DNA of 64,000 nucleotides from Pelotomaculum schinkii (lineage in GTDB: Bacteria; Bacillota; Desulfotomaculia; Desulfotomaculales; Pelotomaculaceae), in assembly GCF_004369205.1 (NCBI RefSeq), contig NZ_QFGA01000001.1, positions 2,288,338 through 2,352,337 of the forward strand, given 5' to 3'. Positions 50,866-61,265 of the stretch are shown here, in pieces (the first letter of the stretch is position 1; each line of letters begins with the position of its first letter). The notes under the pieces were generated by a model, which was given only the letters and a program-made list of their open reading frames with translations, ran no database searches and was not told the origin of the DNA. The position numbers and the translations under genes were made by a program.

Positions 50866-52134
50866 TCAGCCAATCCGGGCCATACCGCCCATATAGGGCC
50901 GTAGCGCCTCAGGGATGATAACCGTCCCGTCTGCCTCCTGGTAATTTTCCAAAATGGCTGCAACCGTACGGCCGACTGCCAGTCCGGAGCCGTTTAAAGT
51001 ATGCGCCAGTTCAGCCTTGCCTTTGGCATTCCGGAAACGGATGCCGGCACGGCGGGCCTGGAAGTCCTCAAAATTACTGCAGGAGGAAATTTCCTTGTAC
51101 GCCTGGTAGCTGGGCAGCCAGACCTCGATATCGTAGGTTTTCGCAGATGAGAAGCCCATATCTCCGGTGCATAACAATATAACCCGGTAAGGAAGGCCCA
51201 GGAGCTGTAAAACTTTCTCGGCGTTTTGAGTAAGTTTTTCCAGTTCGTTGTAGGAGTCTTCCGGCCTGCAGAACTTCACCAATTCAACCTTGTTGAACTG
51301 GTGCAGGCGGATCAATCCGCGGGTATCACGGCCGGCGGCCCCTGCCTCCGCCCGGAAACAAGCGCTGTAAGCGCAGTGCAAGATGGGCAGCTTCTCCCCG
51401 TCCAGGATCTCATTGCGGTACAGGTTGGTAACCGGCACCTCAGCGGTCGGTATGAGGTAGTAGTCGGAGCCTTCGATTTTGAACATATCCTCGGCAAACT
51501 TGGGCAGTTGTCCCGTTCCCACCATACTGTCACGGTTGACTATAAATGGCGGAAATATTTCTTCGTAATGGTGTTCGGTGGTATGCAGGTCCAGCATAAA
51601 GTTGAACACTGCCCGCTCCAGCCTGGCTCCCAATCCCTTATAAAAGACAAACCGGGCGCCGGTGACCTTGCTTCCCCGCTCAAAATCGATGATATCCAGA
51701 GCTTCACCCAAATCCCAGTGCGGTTTGGGCTGAAACCCAAAACTGCGGGGCTCGCCCCAGGTACGCATAACCGGGTTGTCAGCCTCACTGACCCCGGTGG
51801 GAACCGACTCATGAGGTATATTGGGAATATCCAAAAGGATGTTTTGCAGCCTTCCTTCCAAGGCTTTAACCTCTTCATCCTTCTCCTTAATCTCTCTGGA
51901 AAGCTCCCGCATTTCCAGGACCATATCCGGCGCGTTTTGGCCCGCTTTTTTTAGCTTCCCAATTTCCTCTGAGACGGTGTTGCGCCGGTTTTTCATTTGC
52001 TCAACCATAAAAAGCTTCTCGCGGCGTTGCTCATCAAGTTTCAAAAACTCATCAAGGGTTACCGCGGAGCCACGCCTGACCAGTGCCTCCTGCACAATTT
52101 GCGGGTTATTGCGGACAAATCTCATGTCAAGCAT
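50866..52134 (-). CDS. serS: Seryl-tRNA synthetase
   Basis: This class II synthetase charges tRNA-Ser (and tRNA-Sec). I chose the ATG at 52134, which gives [20 protein letters not shown] and 422 residues, the normal length; GGGGGTAATC precedes it. The N-terminal coiled-coil arm is at residues 28-100. Class II motif 2 is seen in [20 protein letters not shown] and motif 3 in [19 protein letters not shown]. It lies close to two tRNA-Ser genes and downstream of serA. Confidence 0.97.
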   Translation of the reverse strand: MLDMRFVRNNPQIVQEALVRRGSAVTLDEFLKLDEQRREKLFMVEQMKNRRNTVSEEIGKLKKAGQNAPDMVLEMRELSREIKEKDEEVKALEGRLQNILLDIPNIPHESVPTGVSEADNPVMRTWGEPRSFGFQPKPHWDLGEALDIIDFERGSKVTGARFVFYKGLGARLERAVFNFMLDLHTTEHHYEEIFPPFIVNRDSMVGTGQLPKFAEDMFKIEGSDYYLIPTAEVPVTNLYRNEILDGEKLPILHCAYSACFRAEAGAAGRDTRGLIRLHQFNKVELVKFCRPEDSYNELEKLTQNAEKVLQLLGLPYRVILLCTGDMGFSSAKTYDIEVWLPSYQAYKEISSCSNFEDFQARRAGIRFRNAKGKAELAHTLNGSGLAVGRTVAAILENYQEADGTVIIPEALRPYMGGMARIG

Positions 52135-52192
52135 TAGGATTACCCCCATTGAAAGTTAACAAAATATGCCTATTCAATATCACCATATTATA

Positions 52193-52348
52193 CTATAACG
52201 GTTGTCTTTTGTAAAACCAACGGGTCTTGGCTTTGAAGGAGGCGCCGGTATCGTAATTCTGGCAATCATCCTCGACCGTCTCACCCGTGCCCTTGTCAAG
52301 GGCAGGGATCAAATCAACAGCGGTACCCTCTCCCGGTAAACCCTTAAC
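52193..52348 (-). pseudogene. Short open frame between serA and serS, possible gene remnant
   Basis: A frame of about 50 codons without a start codon reads GLPGEGTAVDLIPALDKGTG and SFKAKTRWFYKRQPL up to a stop at 52193. Its composition looks coding, and it begins just after the serA terminator. I do not recognise the protein. It may be the tail of a lost gene; it may also be chance. Confidence 0.3.
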
Positions 52349-52349
52349 T

Positions 52350-52392
52350 TAATAATTTGAGGCGCCCTCTTTGGGGGCGCCTCAAATTATTA
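52350..52392. terminator. Strong terminator after serA
   Basis: An 18-bp perfect stem (TAATAATTTGAGGCGCCC, 52350-52367, with its complement 52375-52392) lies 12 bases after the serA stop codon. Confidence 0.85.
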
Positions 52393-52403
52393 CTGCCGGA
52401 ATT

Positions 52404-53984
52404 TTAGATGCTAACGTTTCTAACACTCAGCACTCCATCGATTTTGGCGATTTCAGGCATTGTTTCTTCAGGAACCGGCGCATCCACATTCAGAAGCATC
52501 ACTGCTTTACCGCCGATTATTTTCCGGCCAACCTGCATTCCGGAAATATTGATATCGTGAGCGCCAATCAGGTTGCACACCGGACCGATAATCCTCGGCT
52601 TGTCGATGTGGGGAACATAGAGCATGTGGCCTTCCGGTATGGCATCGACATGATAACCGTCTATTGAGACAATACGGGGGTCGACCTTGCCGAAATTGGT
52701 CCCCGCCACTGAAATTTCTTCCCTGTCGGAAACAGCTTTAACCGTAATCAGGTTGGCGTAGTCGCCTTCCCCCGAGGCTTGCTGCTGGACAACGTTAATA
52801 CCCCGGTTCCTGGCCAGGGTGGGAGCATTGACAAAGTTCACCTTCACCTGGAGAATCGTGTCCAGGAAGCCCTTTATTAAAGTAGTCGTTATAGGGGCCA
52901 CTTCCTGGTTGGCCAAGTCACCGCTGTAGGTCACCTCAACCTTGTTGACGCGCCCGTCAATCAACTGGGCGCAAAACCTCCCCATTTTCTCGGCCAGGTT
53001 GAGATAGGGTTTGACCGTAGCCATCACCTTGGGGCTCATGGACGGGATATTTACAGCATTTTTAACAAACTCTCCGTGCAACGCCGCAATGAGCTCTAGA
53101 GATACATCACAGGCCACGCATAGTTGGGCCTCCGAAGTGGAAGCGCCCAGGTGCGGCGTGGCAATGAAGTTGTTGAACGCAAAAAGCGGGCTATCGGTAT
53201 TTGGTTCCTTCTCAAACACATCAAGCGCGGCGCCAGCCACTTTCCCTGTTTGCATGGCTTCATAAAGCGCCTCCTCATCAACTACGCCGCCCCTGGCACA
53301 GTTGATAACACGCACACCCGGCTTCATCAGGCTAAAGGCCTTTTCCCCTAAAATGTATTTAGAATCTTTGGTTAAGGGAATGTGGCAGGTTATGAAATCT
53401 GCCATCTTTAGGATTTCGTCCAGTGGCAGCAGCTGGGCGCCGAGCATTTGAGCCTTTTCTTCAGTAAGATATGGATCATAGGCTACAACTTTCATTTCCA
53501 GACCCTGGGCCCGCTTGGCCACAGCTGCCCCGATCCGGCCCAGGCCGATTATGCCCAGCACCTTATCCCGCAGTTCAACTCCCATGAAAGATTTTTTATC
53601 CCACTTGCCGGAACGAAGGGTATTGCTGGCCTGGGGAATGTTGCGCGCCAGAGACATCATCATCGCTATGGTATGCTCCGCCGCGGCAATGGTGTTGCCG
53701 TCAGGGGCGTTGACCACCAATACACCCTTGTCGGTGGCTGCCGCCACATCAATATTGTCCACTCCTACACCGGCCCGGCCGACCACCTTAAGTTTAGAAG
53801 CTTGCTCCAAAACCCGGGCAGTCACCTTGGTGGCGCTCCTGACAATCATCCCGTCATAATCTGCGATGATATCGACCAGTTCGTCCTCGGTGAGCTTGCT
53901 GCGGACATCCACTTCAATATCGGATTCCGCTCTCAGCGCGGCTAAACCTTCTTCTTCAACCCCGTCAAGCACCAGTACCTTCAT
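52404..53984 (-). CDS. serA: D-3-phosphoglycerate dehydrogenase
   Basis: This enzyme makes 3-phosphohydroxypyruvate, the first step of serine biosynthesis. The protein has 526 residues: the NAD-binding motif GLGRIGAAVA (about residue 146), catalytic parts NCARGGVVDE and PHLGAST, an intervening allosteric substrate-binding domain, and a C-terminal ACT domain (HMLYVPHIDKPRIIGPVCNL) that usually binds serine for feedback control. It starts three bases after the aminotransferase stop; both are under one T-box leader. Confidence 0.96.
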   Translation of the reverse strand: MKVLVLDGVEEEGLAALRAESDIEVDVRSKLTEDELVDIIADYDGMIVRSATKVTARVLEQASKLKVVGRAGVGVDNIDVAAATDKGVLVVNAPDGNTIAAAEHTIAMMMSLARNIPQASNTLRSGKWDKKSFMGVELRDKVLGIIGLGRIGAAVAKRAQGLEMKVVAYDPYLTEEKAQMLGAQLLPLDEILKMADFITCHIPLTKDSKYILGEKAFSLMKPGVRVINCARGGVVDEEALYEAMQTGKVAGAALDVFEKEPNTDSPLFAFNNFIATPHLGASTSEAQLCVACDVSLELIAALHGEFVKNAVNIPSMSPKVMATVKPYLNLAEKMGRFCAQLIDGRVNKVEVTYSGDLANQEVAPITTTLIKGFLDTILQVKVNFVNAPTLARNRGINVVQQQASGEGDYANLITVKAVSDREEISVAGTNFGKVDPRIVSIDGYHVDAIPEGHMLYVPHIDKPRIIGPVCNLIGAHDINISGMQVGRKIIGGKAVMLLNVDAPVPEETMPEIAKIDGVLSVRNVSI

Positions 53985-53986
53985 TG

Positions 53987-55135
53987 CTATACCCTCCCTA
54001 AAAATACTTCCTGCGCAGCCGCTATCCCCGCTCCAAGCTGTACGGGATAACCAGCCTCGGCCAGCGCCATTTCCAGTGCGCTTACGGCAATTATCACGTC
54101 CATTTTATCTGCAAAGCCCATGTGGGCGATGCGTATGATTTTCCCTTTTACCTCGCCCTGTCCGCCGGCAAAAATTACCCCATATTTATTTTTAATAATT
54201 TTTCTGAGGTCGTCGGCGGCAATTCCCTCCGGCCCCCATACCGCGGTCAAGGCATTGGAGGCGTAGCGTTCTTCCGCCAGGAGCCGTAAGCCCAGGGCCT
54301 TGACGGCGGCGCGAGTGGCACGGGCCAGCAGGGCATGGCGCGTATAGACATTGTCCAGCCCTTCCGCTTCCATCATTTCCAGTGCCGCTTCCAGCCCATA
54401 GAACAGGGTCACATTGGGGGTGTAAGCGGTATTCCACTTATCCAGGACTTTTTTGAAGGCCGGGATACTGAAGTAAAACCTGGGAGCTTTATTGTTGTTA
54501 ACCACACCCCAGGCCTTGTCGCTGACGCTGACCATGGCCAGTCCCGGCGGCAGCATGAATGCCTTTTGAGATGCCGTGCAAAGCATGTCAATGCCCCACT
54601 CGTCCACCTTGATCTCGATTGCTCCAACCCCGCTGACTCCGTCCACCAGGAGTAATGCAGGTGTCCTGGCTACCAGGGCGCCGATGCCGGCGATATCGTT
54701 GCATACACCAGTGGAGGTCTCGTTCTGGGTCGCCAGCACCACTTTAACATCAGGATTCTGACGCAGCTTTTCTTCGACCACCGAGAGGTCCACATCTTTG
54801 CCGTAACCAAAATTAACCTCTATAAGCTCGGCGCCATAAGCCCTGGCAATATTGGCAAAGCGTTCCCCGAAATTACCGGTGATCAAGGCCAGGACCTTGT
54901 CTCTGGCGCTTACTGTATTGGCGATGGCTGTTTCCAGCGCGCCTGTCCCGGAATTGGTTATTACAAAGATATCATTTTGGGTCTGAAAAACCCTTTTCAG
55001 CTTTTCAACAATCCGCTTGTGCATCCGGGCAAATTCATCGGTACGGTGCCCGCCTACCGGCCTGGACATGGCGGCATACACGGACGGGGGAACAGGCGTA
55101 GGACCCGGCATCATCAGGTATTGTTTGTCTTGCAC
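53987..55135 (-). CDS. Class V aminotransferase, serine-pyruvate/alanine-glyoxylate type
   Basis: I prefer the GTG at 55135 (MQDKQYLMMPGPTPVPPSVY, 382 residues, the family length). The PLP-binding region has TNSGTGALE, DGVSGVGAIE and the lysine in TASQKAFMLPPG (about residue 190). In this operon with serA and a serine-type T-box it probably works as the phosphoserine or serine aminotransferase that follows SerA, as proposed for related anaerobes and methanogens; that assignment is inference. Confidence 0.9.
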   Translation of the reverse strand: MQDKQYLMMPGPTPVPPSVYAAMSRPVGGHRTDEFARMHKRIVEKLKRVFQTQNDIFVITNSGTGALETAIANTVSARDKVLALITGNFGERFANIARAYGAELIEVNFGYGKDVDLSVVEEKLRQNPDVKVVLATQNETSTGVCNDIAGIGALVARTPALLLVDGVSGVGAIEIKVDEWGIDMLCTASQKAFMLPPGLAMVSVSDKAWGVVNNNKAPRFYFSIPAFKKVLDKWNTAYTPNVTLFYGLEAALEMMEAEGLDNVYTRHALLARATRAAVKALGLRLLAEERYASNALTAVWGPEGIAADDLRKIIKNKYGVIFAGGQGEVKGKIIRIAHMGFADKMDVIIAVSALEMALAEAGYPVQLGAGIAAAQEVFLGRV

Positions 55136-55192
55136 TTGTAAAAAACTCTCCCTTCTTAACCAAAACAAAATTTTACAGTATGCATTGCGCTC

Positions 55193-55470
55193 ATAAAATA
55201 ATGAACCTCTCGTCCCCTTAAATTAATAGGGACGAGAGGTTTCTCCCGCGGTGCCACCCTTTTTGACCGGAATCCTCCGGTCCTCTTGAGCATGTTCTAA
55301 CGGGAACTACCGTGCCTGCCTACTTCTGCTTTCAGCAAGCCCCCTCCAGGGAGCCAATTTCATCTGCGCCGCTCCTGCCGGTTTACAGCCACCACCGGCT
55401 CTCTGAGAGGATTTACGACGGATTACTCTACCCTTTCACCGGGTTTATAGTGGGAACAATCCCCTATAAT
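55193..55470 (-). promoter_or_regulatory. T-box leader of the aminotransferase-serA operon, probably serine-specific
   Basis: On the minus strand there is a Stem I region with AGAGAGCCGGTGGTGG. It is followed by the T-box sequence GGGTGGCACCGCGGG (55245-55259), and then a terminator of 13-bp stem AACCTCTCGTCCC / GGGACGAGAGGTT (55204-55241). Uncharged tRNA binding would favour the antiterminator. TCC in the Stem I 3' strand (GGCTCCCTGG) is my candidate specifier, which means serine and agrees with the operon. Confidence 0.9.
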
Positions 55471-55574
55471 TAAATAAACTTGTTTAAAATATTACTACAC
55501 ATGACAGCAATATGCAATAGGGATACAAAATAACAATATATTCTCAATATTTACATACATGATAATACCTTATG

Positions 55575-56141
55575 CTAAATGCAATTTTCCAGAAAATAAC
55601 GGTGCACCCGCAAGTCGCCGGTCAATTCCGGGTGAAAAGCAGCGGCCAGGAACCTTCCCTGGCGGGCAAAAATAATTTTCCCCCCGAAGCTGGTTAGCGC
55701 TTCAACGCTTTTTTCGACGCTCAGAATATAAGGGGCCCGGATAAAGACCGCCCGGAAAGGTTCCTCTCCTAAAACCGGGATGTCAAGCTCTGCTTCAAAG
55801 CTGTCCACCTGCCGGCCGAAAGCGTTGCGCTCCACGGTAATATCCATCAGACCCAGGCGGGGCTGGGTTGAGCCTGCTATCCCTTTAGCCAGAAGGATCA
55901 TTCCGGCGCAGGTGCCGAATACCGGCATCCCCTGCTCCCCTAATTCTTTGATCGGTTCAAGAAGGTTAAATTCTATCAGCAGCTTGCCCATGGTGGTACT
56001 CTCCCCACCGGGGATTACCAGAGCCGAGATTTTGGCAAGCTGTTCCGGCTTCTTGATCTGCTCCGTTTCTACACCACACGCGGCAAGCGCCTTCTGGTGC
56101 TCCCTGAAGGCCCCCTGGAGGGCCAGAACCCCTACCCTCAT
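55575..56141 (-). CDS. pdxT: Pyridoxal 5'-phosphate synthase, glutaminase subunit
   Basis: PdxT frees ammonia from glutamine and passes it to PdxS. The protein has 188 residues with VIPGGESTTM, the catalytic cysteine in GTCAGMILLA (about residue 79) and the His/Glu pair in HPEL near the C-terminus, all as expected. The pdxS gene lies 225 bases upstream in the same direction. Confidence 0.97.
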   Translation of the reverse strand: MRVGVLALQGAFREHQKALAACGVETEQIKKPEQLAKISALVIPGGESTTMGKLLIEFNLLEPIKELGEQGMPVFGTCAGMILLAKGIAGSTQPRLGLMDITVERNAFGRQVDSFEAELDIPVLGEEPFRAVFIRAPYILSVEKSVEALTSFGGKIIFARQGRFLAAAFHPELTGDLRVHRYFLENCI

Positions 56142-56365
56142 TTTACAACTTCCTTTCCAGAATAAAGGCCCTTTATCTCACCTTAAATATTCTTATATAC
56201 TAACGACAGAGTGTCTCAGAAGCGCCTCCATATTTATATCATTATTTCCATTTAGAAAATCATGCCCCATCACATACGACATTTCTTGGGTATAGCTTTG
56301 TATGCGGGACTCTCATATTCAAAGACTCCAATCTGACCTCTGGCAGCCGACGACTGACGACCGAA

Positions 56366-57250
56366 TTACCAGCCGCGGTCCTGCATCCGTTCAGCAGGGG
56401 CAATATTTGCGATCTCCAGCCCGGGCATGGCCTCACCGAGGTCCCTGGAAACCTCCGCCAGGATCTGCGGGTCGTTGTAATGGGTGGTAGCAGCCACAAT
56501 CGCTTTAGCCCGCGCGGCAGGATCTTTGGATTTAAAGATGCCCGAACCGACAAAAATACCGTCGCAGCCAAGCTGCATCATCAGCGCGGCGTCCGCCGGA
56601 GTAGCAATACCACCGGCTGCAAAGTTCACCACCGGCAAGCGGCCGGCTTTTGCCACCTGCGCCAGCAAGTCGTAAGGCGCCCCAAGGTCCTTGGCGGCGG
56701 TCATTAACTCTTCTTTAGGCAAATTCTGCACCCTGCGAATTTCTCCCATGACCATCCTCATATGCCGGACGGCTTCAACCACGTTGCCCGTGCCAGGTTC
56801 ACCTTTGGTCCGGATCATAGCTGCGCCTTCGCCGATGCGCCGTAGCGCCTCACCGAGGTTCCTGGCGCCACATACAAATGGTACCTTAAAGGCATTCTTG
56901 TCAATGTGGAAGTTATCGTCCGCGGGTGTGAGCACTTCACTCTCATCAATATAATCAACCCCAAGCGACTCGAGGATTTGCGCCTCCACGAAGTGTCCAA
57001 TGCGGGCCTTCGCCATTACTGGAATAGTCACCGCATCCATAATACGCAGGATTATTGTTGGATCAGCCATACGCGCCACGCCTCCGGCCGCCCTGATATC
57101 GGCCGGTACCCTCTCCAGAGCCATTACAGCGCAGGCGCCCGCCTCTTCCGCAATTTTGGCCTGCTCGGGTGTTGTCACATCCATTATTACCCCACCCTTG
57201 AGCATCTCAGCCAAACCTTTCTTCACTGTCCAGGTTCCTTTTTCCGCCAT
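56366..57250 (-). CDS. pdxS: Pyridoxal 5'-phosphate synthase, synthase subunit
   Basis: PdxS joins ribose 5-phosphate, glyceraldehyde 3-phosphate and ammonia to make PLP. I chose the ATG at 57250 (GGAGG before it), giving 294 residues beginning [20 protein letters not shown]. Family motifs include [45 protein letters not shown] and [17 protein letters not shown] serves the nearby aminotransferase, though the link is general rather than specific. Confidence 0.97.
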   Translation of the reverse strand: MAEKGTWTVKKGLAEMLKGGVIMDVTTPEQAKIAEEAGACAVMALERVPADIRAAGGVARMADPTIILRIMDAVTIPVMAKARIGHFVEAQILESLGVDYIDESEVLTPADDNFHIDKNAFKVPFVCGARNLGEALRRIGEGAAMIRTKGEPGTGNVVEAVRHMRMVMGEIRRVQNLPKEELMTAAKDLGAPYDLLAQVAKAGRLPVVNFAAGGIATPADAALMMQLGCDGIFVGSGIFKSKDPAARAKAIVAATTHYNDPQILAEVSRDLGEAMPGLEIANIAPAERMQDRGW

Positions 57251-57433
57251 CAAAACTGCCTCCAATCGAGCACCTTATTAACTATCAAACTATTTTACAT
57301 TAATACTAAATCAAATACAAGATCGCTGTCTGAGCAACCCAAAAGCAAAATAAAAAAATCCGCCAGGGGCTGTTCTTTATCCCGGCGATTCTGATCCTGC
57401 CCCGGTATTCGGGATTGAGGGTCACGCTAATTT

Positions 57434-58114
57434 TTACCAAACCGAAGGAATCAAGCGATAACGTGTTTTAGTAAAATAATCCGTGTACCCCGGTAGGTCT
57501 CGTAATAGCACTTCTTCTTCTTTTCTTATCCTGAAGATAATCGTTGGTATGAAAAGGAACGAGAATATTAATGCCCAATAAGAACTAAGGGCTAGAGGAG
57601 TAAACAACTGCATTATTAACAACCCCGTATACATCGGATGACGAACAATAGCGTAGGGGCCGGTTGTAATAACCTGTTGCTCTTTCTCCACCTGTATGAT
57701 AGTCGAAGCATAACTATTTTCCTTAAAAACTAAGAAAATGAATACATATCCCAAAAAGACCAAAGCATTGGCAGCAATTATAATCCAAACCGGCACTGCC
57801 GACCAGTGATAACGGTAATCAAAGCCGGGAATTAAGTAGGCGAACAGAGATAAGAATGATAAGATGCGTATGATACCTGGTTGTTGCTCTTTTTCTCTTA
57901 CTTTCATTCGTCTTGACAAAATCCCTGGATCCTTTTTTAAAAAATAGGTGGTAATAAAAAGTGTCAGTGCAGAAATTATCGACCACCAAATCCATGCTTC
58001 CCAAAACTTTAAGGAGCCTGCGGGGAGAAATAACACAAGCCCCATCACAATCATAATTATTAAAGGTACTAGATAAGCTTTAAACGTGGATAAATTATTA
58101 ATATTGTCTTTCAT
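57434..58114 (-). CDS. Isoprenylcysteine carboxyl methyltransferase-family membrane protein
   Basis: The ATG at 58114 follows AGGAGAT and gives 226 residues; a longer frame to 58180 exists. Four to five membrane spans are followed by VITTGPYAIVRHPMYTGLL and, near the end, RKEEEVLLRDLPGYTDYFTK. This is the SAM-binding ICMT/PEMT signature. Bacterial members methylate lipids or unknown substrates. It follows the MerR regulator gene closely and is probably controlled by it. Confidence 0.85.
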   Translation of the reverse strand: MKDNINNLSTFKAYLVPLIIMIVMGLVLFLPAGSLKFWEAWIWWSIISALTLFITTYFLKKDPGILSRRMKVREKEQQPGIIRILSFLSLFAYLIPGFDYRYHWSAVPVWIIIAANALVFLGYVFIFLVFKENSYASTIIQVEKEQQVITTGPYAIVRHPMYTGLLIMQLFTPLALSSYWALIFSFLFIPTIIFRIRKEEEVLLRDLPGYTDYFTKTRYRLIPSVW

Positions 58115-58189
58115 AAGTATTATCTCCTGACCTCGATCGTCTTTAGGAATGGAATCTTTTATCTTATTTAGAATATCCACAACTATTAA

Positions 58190-59011
58190 TTAGTCTTCAG
58201 ATGAGAGAAATTTTTCAACAAGTTGTTGGTACTTTAATTGGGCTGGTGAAAGCACATCGGCGACTATCTCCTGATATAAGCTTTCTAGCGGCTTTTTCAT
58301 TCCTGGATGTTTGCATATTAGCTCTTTTACCGGAGGCATGCTGTTGATAAGAGCGACAGATTCGCGTGCCAAAGCTTCAATCTGGGGATCGTCTACGCTA
58401 AGGTGGGAAAGCTTGGCCCAATGCGCTCCTGAATCCAAAGCCAGTTGATAGTGTTCGGGATGCGTTTTGAAATACTCGGCCAGGGCGCGAAAGCTCTCCC
58501 GGTAATCTTCACCCCACTGGAAATCATCCAGGATGCCATACAATTTGCGGTGCTGATCATATATTTCCGGACAGGTACGAGCATATTTTTCAATTTGATC
58601 CGCCCCCAGTATCTCAGTAATCATTTGAAAAGAAGGAGAATCTAAACTGTCTTCATTCAAAAGAAGCGCATTTTCACTCAGAAGAGTATCAATTTTCGCC
58701 ATTCGTTCTTCCAGGGTTTTCTTTTGATTGAGCAATTCAAGACGCAGGGATTGTAAGACTTCTCGCCATGTTTTGGGATTCTGCAAATCTCCCATTATTT
58801 CCTTAATGTGCTTGAGACCTAACCCCAGGGATTTTAAGCGTTTGATCAAACGCATGCGGTTCAACTCCGTCGGCCCATATAAACGGTATCCCCTAGCAGA
58901 GCGCTCCGGTACAGGCAGCAAACCGATTTTGTGGTAATAATTTATGGTTTTTAATGTGCTTCCGGTCAGTTTAACGAAATCGCCGATCTTTATGCGGTTT
59001 TCCACTGGCAT
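58190..59011 (-). CDS. MerR-family transcriptional regulator with effector domain
   Basis: The protein has 273 residues: a MerR winged helix at the N-terminus (KIGDFVKLTGSTLKTINYYH, ARGYRLYGPTELNRM), a coiled-coil dimerisation helix (about 85-125), and a C-terminal helical domain of about 140 residues that probably binds a ligand. AAGGTGGG precedes the ATG. It is directly upstream of the methyltransferase gene. Confidence 0.88.
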   Translation of the reverse strand: MPVENRIKIGDFVKLTGSTLKTINYYHKIGLLPVPERSARGYRLYGPTELNRMRLIKRLKSLGLGLKHIKEIMGDLQNPKTWREVLQSLRLELLNQKKTLEERMAKIDTLLSENALLLNEDSLDSPSFQMITEILGADQIEKYARTCPEIYDQHRKLYGILDDFQWGEDYRESFRALAEYFKTHPEHYQLALDSGAHWAKLSHLSVDDPQIEALARESVALINSMPPVKELICKHPGMKKPLESLYQEIVADVLSPAQLKYQQLVEKFLSSED

Positions 59012-59141
59012 CCCACCTTTTAAGGTCAGTTAACAACATCTTATCTACCATAATTATTTTTTACCCATCAAGAGAATATGACCTGCTTGATGGCATTAAT
59101 CATTTGATAATCACCGTTCCCTGTTTCAATACTTCTTTAAT

Positions 59142-59214
59142 TTTAGCCTCATAGTTGTTTAACCACGAGGCTTTAAAATTAATCTGGCGACGATCTACTC
59201 TCCCAGGAACCGAC
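59142..59214 (-). pseudogene. Truncated duplicate of the 5S rRNA 3' end and its terminator
   Basis: This stretch repeats 59257-59330 with about 85-90% identity. It carries a hairpin (GCCTCATAGTT / AACCACGAGGC), TTAAAATTAATCTGGCGACG and the last 35 or so bases of 5S rRNA, then breaks off. It is a relic of a second 5S gene or a tandem duplication. Confidence 0.75.
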
Positions 59215-59254
59215 GAATTCAGTCGTCAGTCATCGGTTGTCGGACGTCAGAAAA

Positions 59255-59287
59255 TAATTAACCTCATGGTTGTTTGACCATGAGGCT
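59255..59287 (-). terminator. Terminator of the rRNA operon
   Basis: CCTCATGGT and ACCATGAGG form a 9-bp stem six to ten bases beyond the 5S 3' end, followed on the minus strand by TTAATTATTTTC. Confidence 0.75.
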
Positions 59288-59296
59288 TAAAATTAA

Positions 59297-59412
59297 TCTG
59301 GCGACGACCTACTCTCCCAGGGACCGACGTCCCAAGTACCATTGGCTCAGGAGGGCTTAACTGCCGTGTTCGGGATGGGAACGGGTGTACCCCCTCCGAC
59401 ATTGTCACCAGA
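59297..59412 (-). rRNA. 5S ribosomal RNA
   Basis: The minus strand reads TCTGGTGACAATGTCGGAGG and contains CCCATCCCGAACACGGCAGT and GGGAGAGTAGG, ending CGCCAGA; the two ends pair as in all 5S rRNAs. It is the last gene of the rRNA operon. Confidence 0.96.
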
Positions 59413-59503
59413 AATATTTATCGTTTTAGTTGAGATGTTCTCTCAAAACTGTACAGCATACTTGAACAAGTTGTCGTCTTTCGCCTTTTGTCTTCGTCTT
59501 TTA

Positions 59504-59536
59504 CCGACTACTGACTACTGACTACCGACTACTGAT
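59504..59536. repeat. Half fold-back repeat (GACTACT arm) in the 23S-5S spacer
   Basis: Four to five near-repeats of GACTACT/GACTACC stand alone here, without the opposite arm or central palindrome found in the full copies. Confidence 0.7.
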
Positions 59537-59667
59537 TAGGTCAAGCCCTCGACCTATTAGTACCGGTCAGCTGAACTGGTTACCCAGCTTACACACCCGG
59601 CCTATCTACCTGGTAGTCTTCCAGGGGTCTTACTAGCTTGTGCTATGGGAAACCTCATCTCGAGGGG

Positions 59668-59700
<33 letters not shown>

Positions 59701-59759
59701 CGGCCAGACATAATTACCCAGCGCTACTCCTGGCGGAATAACTGGTACACCAGTGGTCT

Positions 59760-59790
<31 letters not shown>

Positions 59791-59817
59791 CTCCTCTCAA
59801 GTTTCCTGCGCCTGCGA

Positions 59818-59860
<43 letters not shown>

Positions 59861-59865
59861 ACGTA

Positions 59866-59902
<37 letters not shown>

Positions 59903-59906
59903 ACTA

Positions 59907-59961
<55 letters not shown>

Positions 59962-59962
59962 G

Positions 59963-60015
<53 letters not shown>

Positions 60016-60133
60016 GACGGCTCTTCCACTCGATACCGCCGGATCACTAAGCCCGACTTTCGTCCCAGCTCGACCTGTTCGTCTCGCTGTCAAGCTCCCT
60101 TCTGCCTTTACACTCTGTGCGCGCGATTTCCAA

Positions 60134-60172
<39 letters not shown>

Positions 60173-60173
60173 G

Positions 60174-60207
<34 letters not shown>

Positions 60208-60420
60208 TACTGTCCACGTCCCGGTTTCACGGAACTGTGTTAGAACTTCAATACTCAAAGGGTGGTATCCCAACGTTGGCTCCGCCAATACTAGCGTACT
60301 GACTTCCCCGCCTCCCACCTATCCTGTACATCCAATACCAAAACCCAATGTCAGGTTGCAGTAAAGCTCCACGGGGTCTTTCTGTCCTGTCGCAGGTAGC
60401 CGGCATCTTCACCGGCATTA

Positions 60421-60455
<35 letters not shown>

Positions 60456-60457
60456 AA

Positions 60458-60542
<85 letters not shown>

Positions 60543-61265
60543 TGGGGCTTCGGTTCAAAGCTTCGACTTTAAGTCTGACCTCTCCCCTTAACCTTCCAGC
60601 ACCGGGCAGGCGTCAGCCCCTATACTTCATCTCGCGATTTTGCAGGGACCTGTGTTTTTGGTAAACAGTCGCTTGGGCCTTTTCTCTGCGACCCCCTCAC
60701 GCTCCAAACGTTTGTTCTTCACGCTAACGGGGTACCCCTTCTCCCGAAGTTACGGGGTCATTTTGCCGAGTTCCTTAACGAGGGTTTTCTCGCGCGCCTT
60801 AGGATTCTCACCCCACCTACCTGTGTCGGTTTGCGGTACGGGCACTTAAATGCCTCGTTAGAGGTTTTTCTTGACAGTTTGGGCGCCGGCTGCTTCGCTA
60901 CTAAATTTCGCTCCCCATCAGTTCTCGGGCTTTTTTAAGAGACGGTTTTTCCTGTCTCTTACCCTACCTCCTTGGACGCACTTTTCCAATCGTGCGCTCA
61001 GCTTACCCTCCTGTGTCACCCCATCCTTCAAACGGCATTAAGTGGCATCGGATTCTCAACCGATTTTCCATCGCCTACGCTATTTAGCCTCGGCTTAGGC
61101 CCCGGCTTACTCTGGGCGGACGAGCCTTCCCCAGAAAACCTTAGGCTTTCGGCGGGCAGGATTCTCACCTGCCTTTTCGTTTACTTATACCGGCATTCTC
61201 ACTTCTCACCCGTCCACAGCTCCTTTCGGTACTGCTTCAACCAGATGAGAACGCTCCCCTACCAT

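Noticed and set aside
51226..51954. 242-codon plus-strand frame opposite serS
   Set aside because: It is a mirror of the serS coding sequence, with no ribosome site and no known domain.
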